Of a DNA stretch of 34,520 nucleotides, positions 1-10,181 are shown one piece after another. The translations under genes were made by a program, and so were the position numbers. Numbering within the stretch: the first letter of the stretch is position 1; every line of letters starts with the position of its first letter. The notes under the pieces are model-generated. The model was not told the DNA's origin. It ran no database searches and saw only the letters and a list, made by a program, of their open reading frames with translations. This DNA is from an unicellular cyanobacterium SU3 (GTDB lineage Bacteria; Cyanobacteriota; Cyanobacteriia; Cyanobacteriales; Microcystaceae): assembly GCA_002172675.1 (NCBI GenBank), contig NETF01000199.1:1-34520 (forward strand), given 5' to 3'.

Positions 1-171
1 TTAAGTCCAATCTTCTATTATATAAAACAAACTTATGTTTAAGGAGGTTTTTTGGGCTGTTTCAACGTAAATTGGCGATCGCAGATTAACGTTTCGCCTC
101 TCTGAAACTGAGTTTGTGATCTACTGAGTTTAAACAAAGGTATCTTGTGAGTCTAAAAAATACTTTAGTTC

Positions 172-201
172 TTGTCAGGAAACTAATTGACCAGCTATAA
201 T
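172..201 (+). promoter_or_regulatory. Candidate sigma-70-type promoter of lipA
   Basis: TTGTCA (172-177) is followed after 18 bases by a perfect TATAAT (196-201). This would start transcription near 208, about 38 bases before the lipA ATG. The match is by eye only. Confidence 0.45.
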
Positions 202-245
202 AAAAAATAGACAATTAATGGTGATTTATATTAATCTTATAGGTA

Positions 246-1145
246 ATGGCTAAAAGTTCTCTGAAAAATGATATTAATATTACTCCAATTCCCTCATGGT
301 TAAAACGTCCTATCGGAAAAGCTAGTGAACTTTCTACCGTTCAAAAAATTATAAAAACCCGTAATATTCATACGATTTGTGAAGAAGGCCGCTGTCCCAA
401 TCGCGGAGAATGTTACAGTAAGAAAACAGCAACATTTCTATTAATGGGTCCAACTTGTACCCGTTCTTGTGCCTTTTGCCAAGTAGATAAAGGTCATGCA
501 CCCATGACTTTAGATCCTGAAGAACCCCAAAAAGTGGCAGAATCGGTTAAATTATTAGGACTAACCTACGTTGTCCTTACCTCCGTTGCACGGGATGATT
601 TAGAAGACGGTGGAGCGCAATGGTTCGTTAAAACCATGAAAGCTATTCGTAACCTTAACCCCACCACGGACATCGAAGTATTGACCCCAGACTTTTGGGG
701 AGGAAAAGAAGGTCAAAAAAGTCAAAAAGAACGAATTAAGACCGTTGTTACCGCAAAACCAGCTTGCTACAACCATAATGTTGAAACGGTGCAGCGTTTA
801 CAAAGTCCTGTGAGACGAGGAGCAAAATATGAGCGATCGCTTGATGTACTACGATGGGTCAAAGAAATAGACCCAACCATTCCCACAAAATCAGGGTTAA
901 TGTTAGGTCACGGGGAAACAGAAGCTGAAATTATTGCTACGTTAACAGATTTAAGAACAATAAACTGCGATCGCCTGACCCTAGGACAATATATGCGTCC
1001 TTCTTTAGCTCATCTTCCGGTACAAAAATATTGGACTCCTGAAGAATTTGAAAAATTGGGAGAAATCGCTCGTTCTCTGGGTTTTGACCATGTTCGTTCG
1101 GGGCCTTTGGTTCGGAGTTCTTATCATGCAGGAGAAGAGAATTAA
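246..1145 (+). CDS. lipA: Lipoyl synthase (radical SAM)
   Basis: LipA inserts two sulfurs into protein-bound octanoyl groups, making the lipoyl cofactor of 2-oxoacid dehydrogenases and the glycine cleavage system. Both iron-sulfur motifs are intact. The auxiliary cluster motif C-X4-C-X5-C is at C45, C50 and C56, and the radical SAM motif C-X3-C-X2-C is at C71, C75 and C78. The C-terminal RSSYHA supplies the conserved RSSY serine ligand. The length of 299 residues is normal for the family. The ATG start has only a weak AGGT just upstream, but the N-terminus ([10 protein letters not shown]) looks like a proper family start. A good promoter lies 45-75 bases upstream. No lipB is nearby, and the next gene is unrelated. 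Confidence 0.96.
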   Translation: MAKSSLKNDINITPIPSWLKRPIGKASELSTVQKIIKTRNIHTICEEGRCPNRGECYSKKTATFLLMGPTCTRSCAFCQVDKGHAPMTLDPEEPQKVAESVKLLGLTYVVLTSVARDDLEDGGAQWFVKTMKAIRNLNPTTDIEVLTPDFWGGKEGQKSQKERIKTVVTAKPACYNHNVETVQRLQSPVRRGAKYERSLDVLRWVKEIDPTIPTKSGLMLGHGETEAEIIATLTDLRTINCDRLTLGQYMRPSLAHLPVQKYWTPEEFEKLGEIARSLGFDHVRSGPLVRSSYHAGEEN

Positions 1146-1227
1146 GAAAATCGTATCAAAAAGGCCAGTTCGAGTAGAAATGGAGTCTTACAATAAGAAG
1201 TGATAGAGAATCTGAAGATAAGGTGCT

Positions 1228-1818
1228 ATGCTCTCACAAATTGTGCGTCCTTTAGTTAATACACAAATTCGTCTTTTAGCTAACTCCCAAACCACTCAAA
1301 CCACTCTAGTCGAAACCATTGCTCGTTGGTTAGGTTATATTGGGGTTGATGCTCAAGTAACTCAGTTATGTCCTGAGAGCGATCGCATCCATGTAGCTTT
1401 AAGAGTGGGTAAACCCGATTCTTGTGAGGATCAAGACTGGTATCGTATTTTAAATAATTTGCGATCATCTGATCACAATAACAATAATGGTTTAAAATCT
1501 TCAGATAACTTTCATGAGTCTCATCAGCTACAAATTGCAAGATTATTAGCTTATTTAATCCAAGTCAGTGATCCCCAACAAGATATGACTTGGCCAGAAA
1601 TTAAAAATCAATTAGTTGCTTTGAATCTTGATGATTCTATGTTATCGGGTATTAAATCTGCTCTAAAAGTCCCTCAATCTCCCGATTTATTAAATAGTGT
1701 TGATCCCGATGTCGCTGCTGTAACGTTTCCCATTGCTGTTAAAATTGCTTGGTTTGATCAAGAAATTAATTCCCACGAAAATCACGCACTTTCTACTTTA
1801 TTAAGTGCGATGAAATAG
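1228..1818 (+). CDS. Conserved-looking hypothetical protein, 196 aa
   Basis: I do not recognise this family. The ATG has AAGG four bases upstream. The protein is soluble, with no signal peptide or membrane segment. A low-complexity Asn/Ser-rich linker near residues 80-95 separates an N-terminal half from a helical C-terminal half. The last 35 residues (AVTFPIAVKIAWFDQEINSHE and onward) vaguely resemble the acidic helical end of TerB-like proteins, but this is a weak impression. It lies 82 bases after lipA on the same strand and converges on the dacB-like gene with a 6-base gap. The antisense frame at 1280-1540 is its shadow. Confidence 0.7.
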   Translation: MLSQIVRPLVNTQIRLLANSQTTQTTLVETIARWLGYIGVDAQVTQLCPESDRIHVALRVGKPDSCEDQDWYRILNNLRSSDHNNNNGLKSSDNFHESHQLQIARLLAYLIQVSDPQQDMTWPEIKNQLVALNLDDSMLSGIKSALKVPQSPDLLNSVDPDVAAVTFPIAVKIAWFDQEINSHENHALSTLLSAMK

Positions 1819-1824
1819 CCTTTA

Positions 1825-3306
1825 TTAACACTGTTTAAGATGTCCTAAATTGATAACAATTTGGTCAATAATATTTCTTAATTCTGATGCGGCTAAGTCT
1901 GATTGATTCACCATAATACTAAAAGCTAATTGTTCATAATTCATGGGTTCAATATAACCTGATAAAGAAGATGAACCCGATAATGTTCCTGTTTTTGCTT
2001 GTACTTTTCCTTCTATAACTGTATCTTTAAAGCGATTTTTTAAGGTTCCATTAATCCCCCCAACTGCTAAAGAATCACGATAAATTTTAGCTTCTGGGGT
2101 TTGCATCATTAAGGTGAGTAAATTAACTAATGCTTCGGGAGTTACTAAGTTATGACGAGATAAACCTGAACCATCTTTTAAGTAATATAAATCCGAATCT
2201 AATCCTAATTGAGTGAGAATGGCTTTGAGATTCTCAATAGCACTGTTTTCTATTGTTTCATCTACTAAAAGATTGAGCAAGCTTTCTGCATATAGATTAT
2301 TACTTTCTTGATTCGCTTTTGTAATAATTTCTTGCAAAGGATTTGAGCTAATTTCCATTATCTTGCTTAAATTACCTATTTCACTATCCCCATTAATCAC
2401 CTCAGAATTAACAATATTTATACCTTCTTTTTCTAAATAAAATTTTAGATTCTCTAAAAAATATTTTCCTGGGTTAACCACTGCTATTCCGAAAGGATCG
2501 GGATCAGAATTGCTTGCTAAACTTCCAGTAATGGTTAATAAAGGTGTCCCAAAATTGCGATTGATTGAAACAGAATAAGGACTATTTTCTTCACCTGTTA
2601 TGGTTTGATTGTTAACAGTCCATTGTTGTGCTGCAATGGGATCAGACCATTCTATTGTTAATTTTTCTCCCAATTTTTGAGGATTTAAGGTTAAAATAAC
2701 AGCATTTTCATTAAGGATTAAATTATTAGCTGATGTGGCATAATAAAACTGAATATCTTCCCATTCCCAGGTAGGATTGATAGTTTTTTTGTTAAAAGAA
2801 TTATCTTCTACAATTAAATTATAAATGCGTTGAATTCCCTTTATTTTTAATTGTTGTGCTAAATTTTCTAATTGTTCACTATTTAACGTTGGATCAGCTT
2901 TTCCTACCACTTTTAACACCGTTAAATTAGGAGATGATCCCGAACCATAAATAGGAGTTTTTATTTGATAATTAGCGTCATATTCAATCAATGCTGCTGC
3001 TGTGGTTAATAGTTTAACATTAGAAGCAGGAATAAAATATTTTTGGGAATTTAATTCATATATTGTGCTTTGATTATCTATTGTTTTGACCAAAACTCCC
3101 CAATGCGATCGCCTTAATTCTTCGTTTTTTAAAATATTATCTATTTTTTGTTTTAAATCAGTTTCACAAACTGACATATTTTCTATATTACTATTTATAT
3201 CAGAATTGATTTCATTGGCTTTCAAGGGTAGAGACAATGTAACAATCAAGGATAAAATTAACCCAGATATTCTTATATTTTTCAAATTTAGATAATAAAA
3301 ATTCAT
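1825..3306 (-). CDS. dacB: D-Ala-D-Ala carboxypeptidase/endopeptidase, PBP4 (S13) family
   Basis: A penicillin-binding protein of the DacB/PBP4 type, which trims or cleaves peptidoglycan peptide cross-links in the periplasm. An N-terminal hydrophobic stretch (about residues 11-29) ending near LKA-NEI fits a signal peptide. All three active-site motifs are present in order: SxxK at S95-K98 (SNVK), SxN at S335-N337 (SNN) and KTG at 438-440. The wide gap between motifs 1 and 2 accommodates the extra domains typical of PBP4. The length of 493 residues is normal. The ATG follows an AGGAG three bases away, which is close spacing. It stands alone on the minus strand. Confidence 0.92.
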   Translation of the reverse strand: MNFYYLNLKNIRISGLILSLIVTLSLPLKANEINSDINSNIENMSVCETDLKQKIDNILKNEELRRSHWGVLVKTIDNQSTIYELNSQKYFIPASNVKLLTTAAALIEYDANYQIKTPIYGSGSSPNLTVLKVVGKADPTLNSEQLENLAQQLKIKGIQRIYNLIVEDNSFNKKTINPTWEWEDIQFYYATSANNLILNENAVILTLNPQKLGEKLTIEWSDPIAAQQWTVNNQTITGEENSPYSVSINRNFGTPLLTITGSLASNSDPDPFGIAVVNPGKYFLENLKFYLEKEGINIVNSEVINGDSEIGNLSKIMEISSNPLQEIITKANQESNNLYAESLLNLLVDETIENSAIENLKAILTQLGLDSDLYYLKDGSGLSRHNLVTPEALVNLLTLMMQTPEAKIYRDSLAVGGINGTLKNRFKDTVIEGKVQAKTGTLSGSSSLSGYIEPMNYEQLAFSIMVNQSDLAASELRNIIDQIVINLGHLKQC

Positions 3307-3420
3307 TCACTCCTCTTAAAATTTTAGATTGGGTTTAGTATAATAAAGAGTTTTCTCTCGTTTTTAAACAAAGATGATTTTTCCGAGGGTTGCGGATTAA
3401 TAATTGTTAAAAATAGTCCT

Positions 3421-3684
3421 TTGATTTCTGAACAATTGTTGAGTCTGAAACCTGGAGACTATTGCTCTATTTACATTGGGACTCAAACCCCAATTTATGG
3501 GGAGATTGTCTGGTTTAAAGAGTTATGGGAATTACATATATTAATGATTAATTATCTCCAATCATCCCAATCATTGTTAAAGATAGAAGTATTAGGAAAT
3601 GTTGTCGGATTGTTATTCGCATCTAATTTTTGCCGTAAGTCTTGTAACTTTTTGGACCGAAAAATCGGTTCTTCTACTAACTGA
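3421..3684 (+). CDS. Doubtful small ORF, possible gene remnant
   Basis: This frame opens with TTG and runs 87 codons. The first 45 residues (LSLKPGDYCSIYIGTQTP and onward) look protein-like. The last 44 codons run antisense to the end of the FAD oxidoreductase gene and look like noise. The 5' part, about 3421-3550, could be the remnant of a small gene truncated when the neighbouring gene end arrived. There is no convincing ribosome binding site. Treat as unproven. Confidence 0.2.
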   Translation: MISEQLLSLKPGDYCSIYIGTQTPIYGEIVWFKELWELHILMINYLQSSQSLLKIEVLGNVVGLLFASNFCRKSCNFLDRKIGSSTN

Positions 3685-5591
3685 TAGGGTAAAATTTGTT
3701 CATCAATAGCAAACGCTGCAGTGGTTCCGGCGGCTGCACCAGATGACCATTCAAACGAGTGTACCCGATAAGCAGCAGCAGCAATATGACTCACGGCGAT
3801 ACTCTTACCTGTCACGAGTAAATTATCGATATTTTGGGGTAACATAGCTCGCAAAGGCACTTGGAAAGGATAAGCTTGACCTTGACCCATTCTTTCCCCT
3901 TTGCGCTCCGTATTCCCTGGTTTTTCGGCAGGATATTCTGTCATACAGGGATGAAAATCAATAGCGTAATGGCCAATTCCTATAGAGTCAGGATAAATGG
4001 TTGATCGCTTGCGTCGAGTCACTTGTTCAGGAGAAGCATCCCCACTGAGGATTTTAAACCCTTCTAACCCGGCTAAAGCACCGTGTAAGCGACGATAGGT
4101 ATCAGGAGAAAGAGTCTTTTTATAATAATCATCTTGATAGTTGCGACGAGAAATATCAATTTCATTAACCATAAACCCGTCTTCGTAAATAAAAGATTCC
4201 CGACCAATAATGCGCCTTGCTTCGCGCATATAGGGGTATTTCGATAACCCGTGAACCGTTCCCATGGGAGAGTCTAAACCGCTTAAATAAACATGATAAG
4301 GGTTTGGCGTTTTCACTCCATCTCCTAACTGGGAGTCAGTGGTTCCCACCACTAACCAATAGAAGTAACCAATGGAGTGTTCTTCCCCTTTCCGTAGGGT
4401 TTCTGTGCGTAACCCCCCCATCCAGTTGCCGGGTTCGAGTTGACCCATTTCTTCTAGTTGTCGACGGGTATAAATGAGGTTATCTCTAGACGTACCGGGA
4501 CGATAATCATTCCCCCAAGTCCAGTTTTGCATGGAAATGTCTCCAGGGGTAGGAACGGTGAAAGTAAGACCACCAAAGGTCTTTTGCTCACCCTCCTGAG
4601 GACTCCAAATACGACGATAAGTATAGACTAAATCAAAATCCGCTAACCGTTCGAGTTCGTAACTATAATAAGGTGAGTATTGAAGGTAAAAGTCAGGTAA
4701 TTCATAGGTTTGGCGATCTTCGGTGGTTTCCATTGCAAAGGTGTAAGTAAATCCTTGAGTACAATAGGGATCACCAGTTGCACTGGATGAAGAGGGTTCT
4801 AAGTAAGAACGGGGATCGATACCTAAACGGTAGGGAACATCAGCTAAAGCAATAATTTCCCCGGTTTCTGTGGCTTCGATAACATACCAGTTAGAGGGTT
4901 CAGGTTTATCGTGAGGTTCAGGAATAAATCTGATAATCGTTTTATCGAATAACTCAGAATCTTCGTAGGTGTAAGCATCCTCAATGGTTCGGGATAGGGG
5001 ATAGGTATTTAATGGAGGTGCGCCTTCTTGGGGGGTGTGTTGAATAGCGATCGCACTCATGATCTGTTTTCCGGTTCCCCCGTTAGGATTTTTTTCGATG
5101 GTTAAGTCTTTGATCACCGTTGAGGGGAACCAGTTAAGTTGTCCTCTACCTTTTTTGGCTGCATCTTCTAACATGGCCTTGAGGATTGTATGACCATCTT
5201 CTGGAAGAAAACAAGATTCACTTACCCAACAGTCTCCGGGGTTAAGTTCCCCGTAATAGTCTTTAATACGTTCACGTAATTCTAGATAACCCCGTGGATA
5301 GATTAACTGCGATCGCTGCGTAGGACGCTCATCTAAGGCCGAAGTTCCTTGAGCCGAGAGTTGTCCCCCAACCCAATCAGTAATTTCGGTCAAACATACA
5401 GTTTTCCCGGCTAATAATCCCTCATAAGCGGCCGCAGTTCCTGCGAGTCCGCCACCCACCACCAACAACTCACATTCTACGGTTTTGTCTGGGTTACGGG
5501 GAGGATTAGCTAGGGTTAAAGGAGTGATTACTTGCCACATCACTAAAGTTAAAGGAAGGGTTGAAAAATAGCGACGGATACGATTGAACAT
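3552..5591 (-). CDS. Secreted or membrane-anchored FAD-dependent oxidoreductase
   Basis: A 679-residue flavoprotein of the FAD_oxidored family. A signal-like hydrophobic segment (about residues 13-28, ending LTLA-NPP) suggests export to the periplasm or thylakoid lumen. The dinucleotide-binding motif VVGGGLAGTAAA lies at about residues 44-55 with an acidic residue closing the following strand. Near the C-terminus the segment NIDNLLVTGKSIAVSHIAAAAYR is broken here only for naming; it is the second FAD-contact region typical of this family. The substrate is unknown; distant relatives are annotated as xanthan-lyase-like. It is monocistronic, with 108 bases separating it from pdxJ. Confidence 0.88.
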   Translation of the reverse strand: MFNRIRRYFSTLPLTLVMWQVITPLTLANPPRNPDKTVECELLVVGGGLAGTAAAYEGLLAGKTVCLTEITDWVGGQLSAQGTSALDERPTQRSQLIYPRGYLELRERIKDYYGELNPGDCWVSESCFLPEDGHTILKAMLEDAAKKGRGQLNWFPSTVIKDLTIEKNPNGGTGKQIMSAIAIQHTPQEGAPPLNTYPLSRTIEDAYTYEDSELFDKTIIRFIPEPHDKPEPSNWYVIEATETGEIIALADVPYRLGIDPRSYLEPSSSSATGDPYCTQGFTYTFAMETTEDRQTYELPDFYLQYSPYYSYELERLADFDLVYTYRRIWSPQEGEQKTFGGLTFTVPTPGDISMQNWTWGNDYRPGTSRDNLIYTRRQLEEMGQLEPGNWMGGLRTETLRKGEEHSIGYFYWLVVGTTDSQLGDGVKTPNPYHVYLSGLDSPMGTVHGLSKYPYMREARRIIGRESFIYEDGFMVNEIDISRRNYQDDYYKKTLSPDTYRRLHGALAGLEGFKILSGDASPEQVTRRKRSTIYPDSIGIGHYAIDFHPCMTEYPAEKPGNTERKGERMGQGQAYPFQVPLRAMLPQNIDNLLVTGKSIAVSHIAAAAYRVHSFEWSSGAAAGTTAAFAIDEQILPYQLVEEPIFRSKKLQDLRQKLDANNNPTTFPNTSIFNNDWDDWR

Positions 5592-5699
5592 AATCTATGA
5601 GGAAGGGTTATCTAAATGATGAAGTAGCCTTGTTTCTACTTATAGAATGAATTGGCTTATTTGGGGTTCCCTAATAGCAGTTTTCAAAGGAATTTTAGA

Positions 5700-6422
5700 T
5701 CACAATTCTCCTCTCATAGCGAGTTTCATCTCTCTAACCGCCCTTTCCATCCCCACTAATACAGCACGACTAACAATGGTATGGCCAATATTTAATTCTT
5801 CCATTCCTGGTAAACAAGCCACAGGATAAACATTAATATAAGTCAAACCATGACCTGCATTCACCCGTAACCCTAAGTCAATAGCTTGCTCACAGCCTAT
5901 TTTCAATGTATCTAATTCTTTTTGACGGATATCTGCATTGGGTGCATCGGCATATTTTCCCGTATGCAGTTCAATAAACTTCGCTTGAGTATCAGCTGAG
6001 GCTTTAATTTGTGCCTCATCTGCATCGATAAAGAGGCTCACAGGGATATTTGCACTTTGGACGCGATCTACCACGTTTCTTAATTTTTCGAGGCTTCTAA
6101 CGATATCTAAGCCTCCCTCTGTGGTTACTTCTTCCCGTTTCTCTGGCACGAGGGTAACGTAGTCCGGTTGAATATCTAGGGCAATGGCTACCATTTCCTC
6201 AGTGGCGGCCATTTCTAAGTTGAGATGGGTGCGAACGGTTTCTCTGAGTAAGCGGATATCTCGATCTTGTATGTGGCGGCGATCTTCCCTTAAATGCGCT
6301 GTAATGCCGTTTGCCCCTCCTAACTCTGCTAAAACAGCAGCAGCGACGGGATCGGGTTCTACGGTTCGTCTGGCTTGACGAATGGTGGCAACGTGATCAA
6401 TATTAACACCCAACGTGAGCAA
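5700..6422 (-). CDS. pdxJ: Pyridoxine 5'-phosphate synthase
   Basis: PdxJ condenses 1-deoxyxylulose 5-phosphate with 3-amino-2-oxopropyl phosphate to form pyridoxine 5'-phosphate. Family hallmarks run from the N-terminus: [16 protein letters not shown], then [34 protein letters not shown] and [11 protein letters not shown] near residue 195. The 240-residue length is normal. The start is an unusual TTG at 6422. It is supported by AGGAG eight bases upstream and because it gives the usual [10 protein letters not shown] beginning. No other pyridoxal genes are adjacent. Confidence 0.95.
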   Translation of the reverse strand: MLTLGVNIDHVATIRQARRTVEPDPVAAAVLAELGGANGITAHLREDRRHIQDRDIRLLRETVRTHLNLEMAATEEMVAIALDIQPDYVTLVPEKREEVTTEGGLDIVRSLEKLRNVVDRVQSANIPVSLFIDADEAQIKASADTQAKFIELHTGKYADAPNADIRQKELDTLKIGCEQAIDLGLRVNAGHGLTYINVYPVACLPGMEELNIGHTIVSRAVLVGMERAVREMKLAMRGEL

Positions 6423-6508
6423 TTTTGTGTCTCCTTTTGTTTTAAATCTCTTCTAATTTATCAAAAAAAACTAATGTTTTGTAACAATATTTTGAGGTAA
6501 TTGCAGTT

Positions 6509-7117
6509 TCATTCTGCTGCTTGAAAAATTGCATCAGTGGTTAATTCTAGTTCAGGAAAAATACTCGATTTTAAGCGATCGCCTATAACATATCTTTCCA
6601 TCTGATATTCCCCTTCAATTAACTGACAAATAGTAATGGTTGGTTGCTTCGGTTTACCAATATAACGAACTGCCCCTAAAGCGCGATAATCAACAATCCA
6701 ATATTCAACAATTCCCATTGCTTCATACTCAACAAATTTATGTCCATAATCATCTCGCCAGTTGGTACTAACCACTTCAATGACCAAAGGAACCGTATTA
6801 CCATTTTGAATCACCGACGATTTTTCCCAAAGAGGTTCCTCTTTGATGTATTTTTGATTAATAACTGCTACATCCAGTAAGTATCCAGAACGAGAGGCAA
6901 GGGGTTTCAGCAGACAGTTTTTAGGAATAGAATAGGACAGATTTTGTTTACGAATTTCTAAGTTTAATTCAGCAATCAGAAAACCACTAATATCTTCATG
7001 GGAACCAGTAGGAAGCATTTCAACTATTATCCCTTCAATTAATTCATAGCTTTTCCCGTTGTCTGGATACCATTCTATAAATTCCTCAAAACTTATCGGT
7101 TTGATTTGCGGTGTCAT
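6509..7117 (-). CDS. Uma2 family (DUF820) putative restriction-endonuclease-fold protein
   Basis: A PD-(D/E)XK-fold protein of the very large Uma2 family abundant in cyanobacteria; its biological role is not established. Features include FEEFIEWYP and YELIEGIIVEM near the N-terminus. The core VIEVVSTNWRDD is followed by K and Y positions and then VEYWIVDY, the usual Uma2 signature. The length of about 202 residues is typical. GTG at 7120 and ATG at 7117 are adjacent possible starts, with GAGGG upstream; I prefer the ATG. It is 86 bases from pdxJ and is probably its own unit. Confidence 0.87.
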   Translation of the reverse strand: MTPQIKPISFEEFIEWYPDNGKSYELIEGIIVEMLPTGSHEDISGFLIAELNLEIRKQNLSYSIPKNCLLKPLASRSGYLLDVAVINQKYIKEEPLWEKSSVIQNGNTVPLVIEVVSTNWRDDYGHKFVEYEAMGIVEYWIVDYRALGAVRYIGKPKQPTITICQLIEGEYQMERYVIGDRLKSSIFPELELTTDAIFQAAE

Positions 7118-7186
7118 CACGATTTTAAATCCCTCGGAGACATTTCTATCATTTAACTTCTATATTAAGTCTTTCATCTAGTAAGA

Positions 7187-7876
7187 TTAACCAAATAAGT
7201 TATATTTTAAAATGCAATAAATCGCTCGAAATCCATCTTTCCAGCCGATTTTTTTACCTTCTTTATAAGTTCTACCATAATAAGAAATACCAACTTCATA
7301 AATACGACATCCCATTTTAACCACTTTTGCTGTAATTTCTGGTTCAAATCCAAAACGACTTTCTTTAATTTTAATCGATTGAATCACTTCTCGTTTAAAA
7401 GCTTTATAACAGGTTTCCATATCCGTTAAATTAATATTAGTCAACATATTGGATAAAGTGGTTAAAAACTTATTACCTACCATGTGCCAATAATAAACAA
7501 CTCTGTGGGGACGACTTCCCTGAAAACGAGAACCAAAAACCACATCTGCTTTGCCTTTTACAATAGGTTCTATCATTAAAGGATACTCTTGGGGATCATA
7601 TTCTAAATCAGCATCTTGGATAATAACAATATCCCCAGTTACTGCTGCAAAACCGGTTCTTAATGCCGCCCCTTTTCCCTTATTTTTATGATGATAAATA
7701 ACTTGATCCACTTCACATTCTAGCTTAGATTGCAAAAGTTCTCTCGTTCCATCCGTAGAACAATCATCTACTATAACAATCTCACAATTTTTCACAGGAG
7801 ATGCTTTAACCGCTTCAATAACTTGACCAATAGTACCAATTTCATTAAAACAGGGAATAACAACAGATAATTTCAT
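7187..7876 (-). CDS. Family 2 glycosyltransferase (DPM1-like)
   Basis: A GT-A fold family 2 glycosyltransferase, 229 residues with no membrane anchor. It starts with [10 protein letters not shown]. It then has VDDCSTDGT, where the Asp pair binds the nucleotide sugar, and [11 protein letters not shown], the metal-binding DxD region. [11 protein letters not shown] and the region around ETCYKAFKR resemble dolichyl- or undecaprenyl-phosphate glycosyltransferases. The sugar donor and acceptor cannot be told from the sequence. It lies 66 bases downstream of the Uma2 gene and is probably transcribed alone. Confidence 0.9.
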   Translation of the reverse strand: MKLSVVIPCFNEIGTIGQVIEAVKASPVKNCEIVIVDDCSTDGTRELLQSKLECEVDQVIYHHKNKGKGAALRTGFAAVTGDIVIIQDADLEYDPQEYPLMIEPIVKGKADVVFGSRFQGSRPHRVVYYWHMVGNKFLTTLSNMLTNINLTDMETCYKAFKREVIQSIKIKESRFGFEPEITAKVVKMGCRIYEVGISYYGRTYKEGKKIGWKDGFRAIYCILKYNLFG

Positions 7877-8170
7877 TTTCTAGACTTCCCACACACCACA
7901 ATTGAGCAATTTTCTTATTCCCAAGACTATAACAATATCAACTCGGATATGTCAATTGAGAAAATTTAAGCTAACGAAACCAAGAGACAATCATTAAGTA
8001 TAAATAGTTCCTCTGCTTATACTTTTTTATTTTTCATAAGAATTAATATTTAAGCTACTGTACGATTCAAGTTTTGTAAGGTGGGCAAAATTTTTTCATT
8101 TATAGGTAGTTGAAACAAGTTGTTTATTTGTTCACCCTATGGGTTTCATCTTTTCTATGATAATCAATCT
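7877..8170. other. AT-rich intergenic region, no gene seen
   Basis: About 290 bases between the glycosyltransferase start and the methyltransferase stop. I see no open frame of note, no RNA gene and no clear terminator, only AT-rich sequence. It probably holds the glycosyltransferase promoter at its left end. Confidence 0.5.
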
Positions 8171-10168
8171 TTATGTTATCTCCTTGGATTTTAATTCATA
8201 GCCTTCTAAAATCAAATTATTTTCTTTTAAACAGTCTAACCATCCTAACAAACGATTAACTTTGCGATAATCCTCTAATAATCCTAATTCTTGTTCTTTT
8301 TCGGTTAATTGTTTAAAGGTATTATATAAAGGATAATCAGGAGACACTAAACTATCTTTATAATGTAAAATCGGGGGATTATCATCTTCTGCATAGTCAG
8401 AATAATTAACCCGTAAATTACTTAATTGTATTTGCATTCGACTGTGTAGCGTAGGATGGGGATTATTATCAAAATCGGGATAAAATAGATAAGTAATTTT
8501 AGGAATACGCCAAGAAAATTGGATAACATTGGCCTCTTCTAATCTTCCCACGGTACGACTAGCGCAACCTTCATATAAGCGTAATAAAGGTTCTAAATTT
8601 TCTAAAACACTAATATGAACAAGTAAGGAATTTTTCAGTTTTCTGCCAATAGTTTGCTTTTGGCAAAGTTGGGCAATAATTTCTAAATTTCCTACCTGAT
8701 ATAACATAGCATCAGCCATGATACAAGCACTATTATAACTACCAAATAATGACTTAATATCTTGTTTAACTTCTGGGGATAATTCCCGCATTTTTGGACG
8801 ACGATCAAATTGACTTAAAGCCAAATATAATAATAAATCTTGACGACGTTTTTCTGTAATCATATCCCAATCATCTTCTTGAGTAACTTGTAAAATAACT
8901 TTAAATGCTTGACGAAAACTTCTAAATTCTTCTTTTAATTGCGCTTCATTTTTTAATTCTCCTTTGGCTGGTAATCGTCCTCGTTCGGTGTAAAATTCCA
9001 TTAAGGGTTGTAAGAGGTATTCATAGTCTTCAAATCGTCTTACCTTGGTGATTAATCTAGGGGTTTTTGCTCTAGAATGAAAGCGAGAGGCGCGGAATTT
9101 TTGTGCCTCTAGTTCATCTCGAAAAACTAAATAAATACCTAATCCAATGGGGATCGAATCAACTTCTAAAACTTGATCAATATAAAATTTTAGTTCTTCT
9201 TGTTCATAATACTTTTGAAAGGTATTGCGATTGGTAATGATCCCATCTCCATAACCAATAACCCCTCTATCTCTATCATCTATTAAAACCTGGGCAGAAA
9301 CAATTAAAATTTTATTAGTTAATTCCCAAGCATTGACTAACGCTTCACGTCTTTCATTGATATCTTCGATAACATTAATAACATAACCCAAGTTAACAAT
9401 ATCAGCGATCGCTTTTTGATTATGGGGACAATAATAAGGGTCCCATCCTTTACTTTTATACCCTGCTTCGGCAATTCTTTCGACATCCCCCCCGTAACCA
9501 CATCCATAGTCAAAAAAGGTAGTTTCTTCATCAAATAATAATAAGTCTAATGCTAAACGAACGGGACGAGATAAGGTATTTCTAACAATAGCTGCTTTAT
9601 GTCTTTCGATTTGAATACTAACGGTTTCTTTCGGAAAAATAGGACAATGACAAGCTAAATAATGATCTTCAAAAATAATCCGTTTACGGTTTAATCTTTT
9701 TTCCCATTCTTGTTTAGTTCCAATGGGTACATTTAAAGTTAATAATTCTAATTTTTCCTCCATATTAGTTAAATGGGCAAACATTTCATAATTAGGATAA
9801 TCAGGAGTAATAAAGGTTTCTTTTCTATGAAGAATAGGAGGATTTTTTTTCTTTTTATAGTCCCAATAATTAACTTGTTCTGTATCTAGATTAACAACAA
9901 TACTTAAAGTCAATGCCGGATGAGGATTACTATCAAATTCTGGATAAAATAAATAAGAAATAATGGGTTTATCTGTATTGAATTTTATAATCGTTGCCCT
10001 TTCCACATCTTTCGTTAATCTGGCTTTTTTCTCGTATTCTCGTAAGACTACATTAAGAGAATTAATGGCACTAACATGAACATATAAAGCCGTTGGTAAC
10101 TGTTTACCAATAGAACTGTTTTTACAACAAGCAATAATTTCGCTAAAATAATCAGTGGTTAGGAACAT
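8171..10168 (-). CDS. DNA phosphorothioation-associated putative methyltransferase with duplicated flanking domain
   Basis: The centre matches the putative methyltransferase family found beside dnd (DNA sulfur modification) genes. Numbered from the ATG at 10168, it has IERHKAAIVRNTLSRPVRLALD, split here only as a landmark near 186-208. The SAM-binding FFDYGCGYGGD is at 218-228, GWDPYY at 241-246, and LGYVINVIEDINER follows. Strikingly, residues 8-143 and 495-631 are copies of one domain: YLFYPEFDSNPHP matches YLFYPDFDNNPHP, and NPPILH and PDYP recur in order. The enzyme therefore sits between two paralogous domains. An in-frame TTG at 10201 would add 11 residues and overlap the upstream Uma2 gene. 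The ATG lies 13 bases after that gene's stop, so the two are probably co-transcribed. The target base is unknown. Confidence 0.82.
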   Translation of the reverse strand: MFLTTDYFSEIIACCKNSSIGKQLPTALYVHVSAINSLNVVLREYEKKARLTKDVERATIIKFNTDKPIISYLFYPEFDSNPHPALTLSIVVNLDTEQVNYWDYKKKKNPPILHRKETFITPDYPNYEMFAHLTNMEEKLELLTLNVPIGTKQEWEKRLNRKRIIFEDHYLACHCPIFPKETVSIQIERHKAAIVRNTLSRPVRLALDLLLFDEETTFFDYGCGYGGDVERIAEAGYKSKGWDPYYCPHNQKAIADIVNLGYVINVIEDINERREALVNAWELTNKILIVSAQVLIDDRDRGVIGYGDGIITNRNTFQKYYEQEELKFYIDQVLEVDSIPIGLGIYLVFRDELEAQKFRASRFHSRAKTPRLITKVRRFEDYEYLLQPLMEFYTERGRLPAKGELKNEAQLKEEFRSFRQAFKVILQVTQEDDWDMITEKRRQDLLLYLALSQFDRRPKMRELSPEVKQDIKSLFGSYNSACIMADAMLYQVGNLEIIAQLCQKQTIGRKLKNSLLVHISVLENLEPLLRLYEGCASRTVGRLEEANVIQFSWRIPKITYLFYPDFDNNPHPTLHSRMQIQLSNLRVNYSDYAEDDNPPILHYKDSLVSPDYPLYNTFKQLTEKEQELGLLEDYRKVNRLLGWLDCLKENNLILEGYELKSKEIT

Positions 10169-10181
10169 AATAGTGGTTAAT

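Noticed and set aside
4217-4477. Open frame of 86 codons on the plus strand
   Set aside because: It is antisense inside the well-supported FAD oxidoreductase gene, with no start signal and no recognisable motif.
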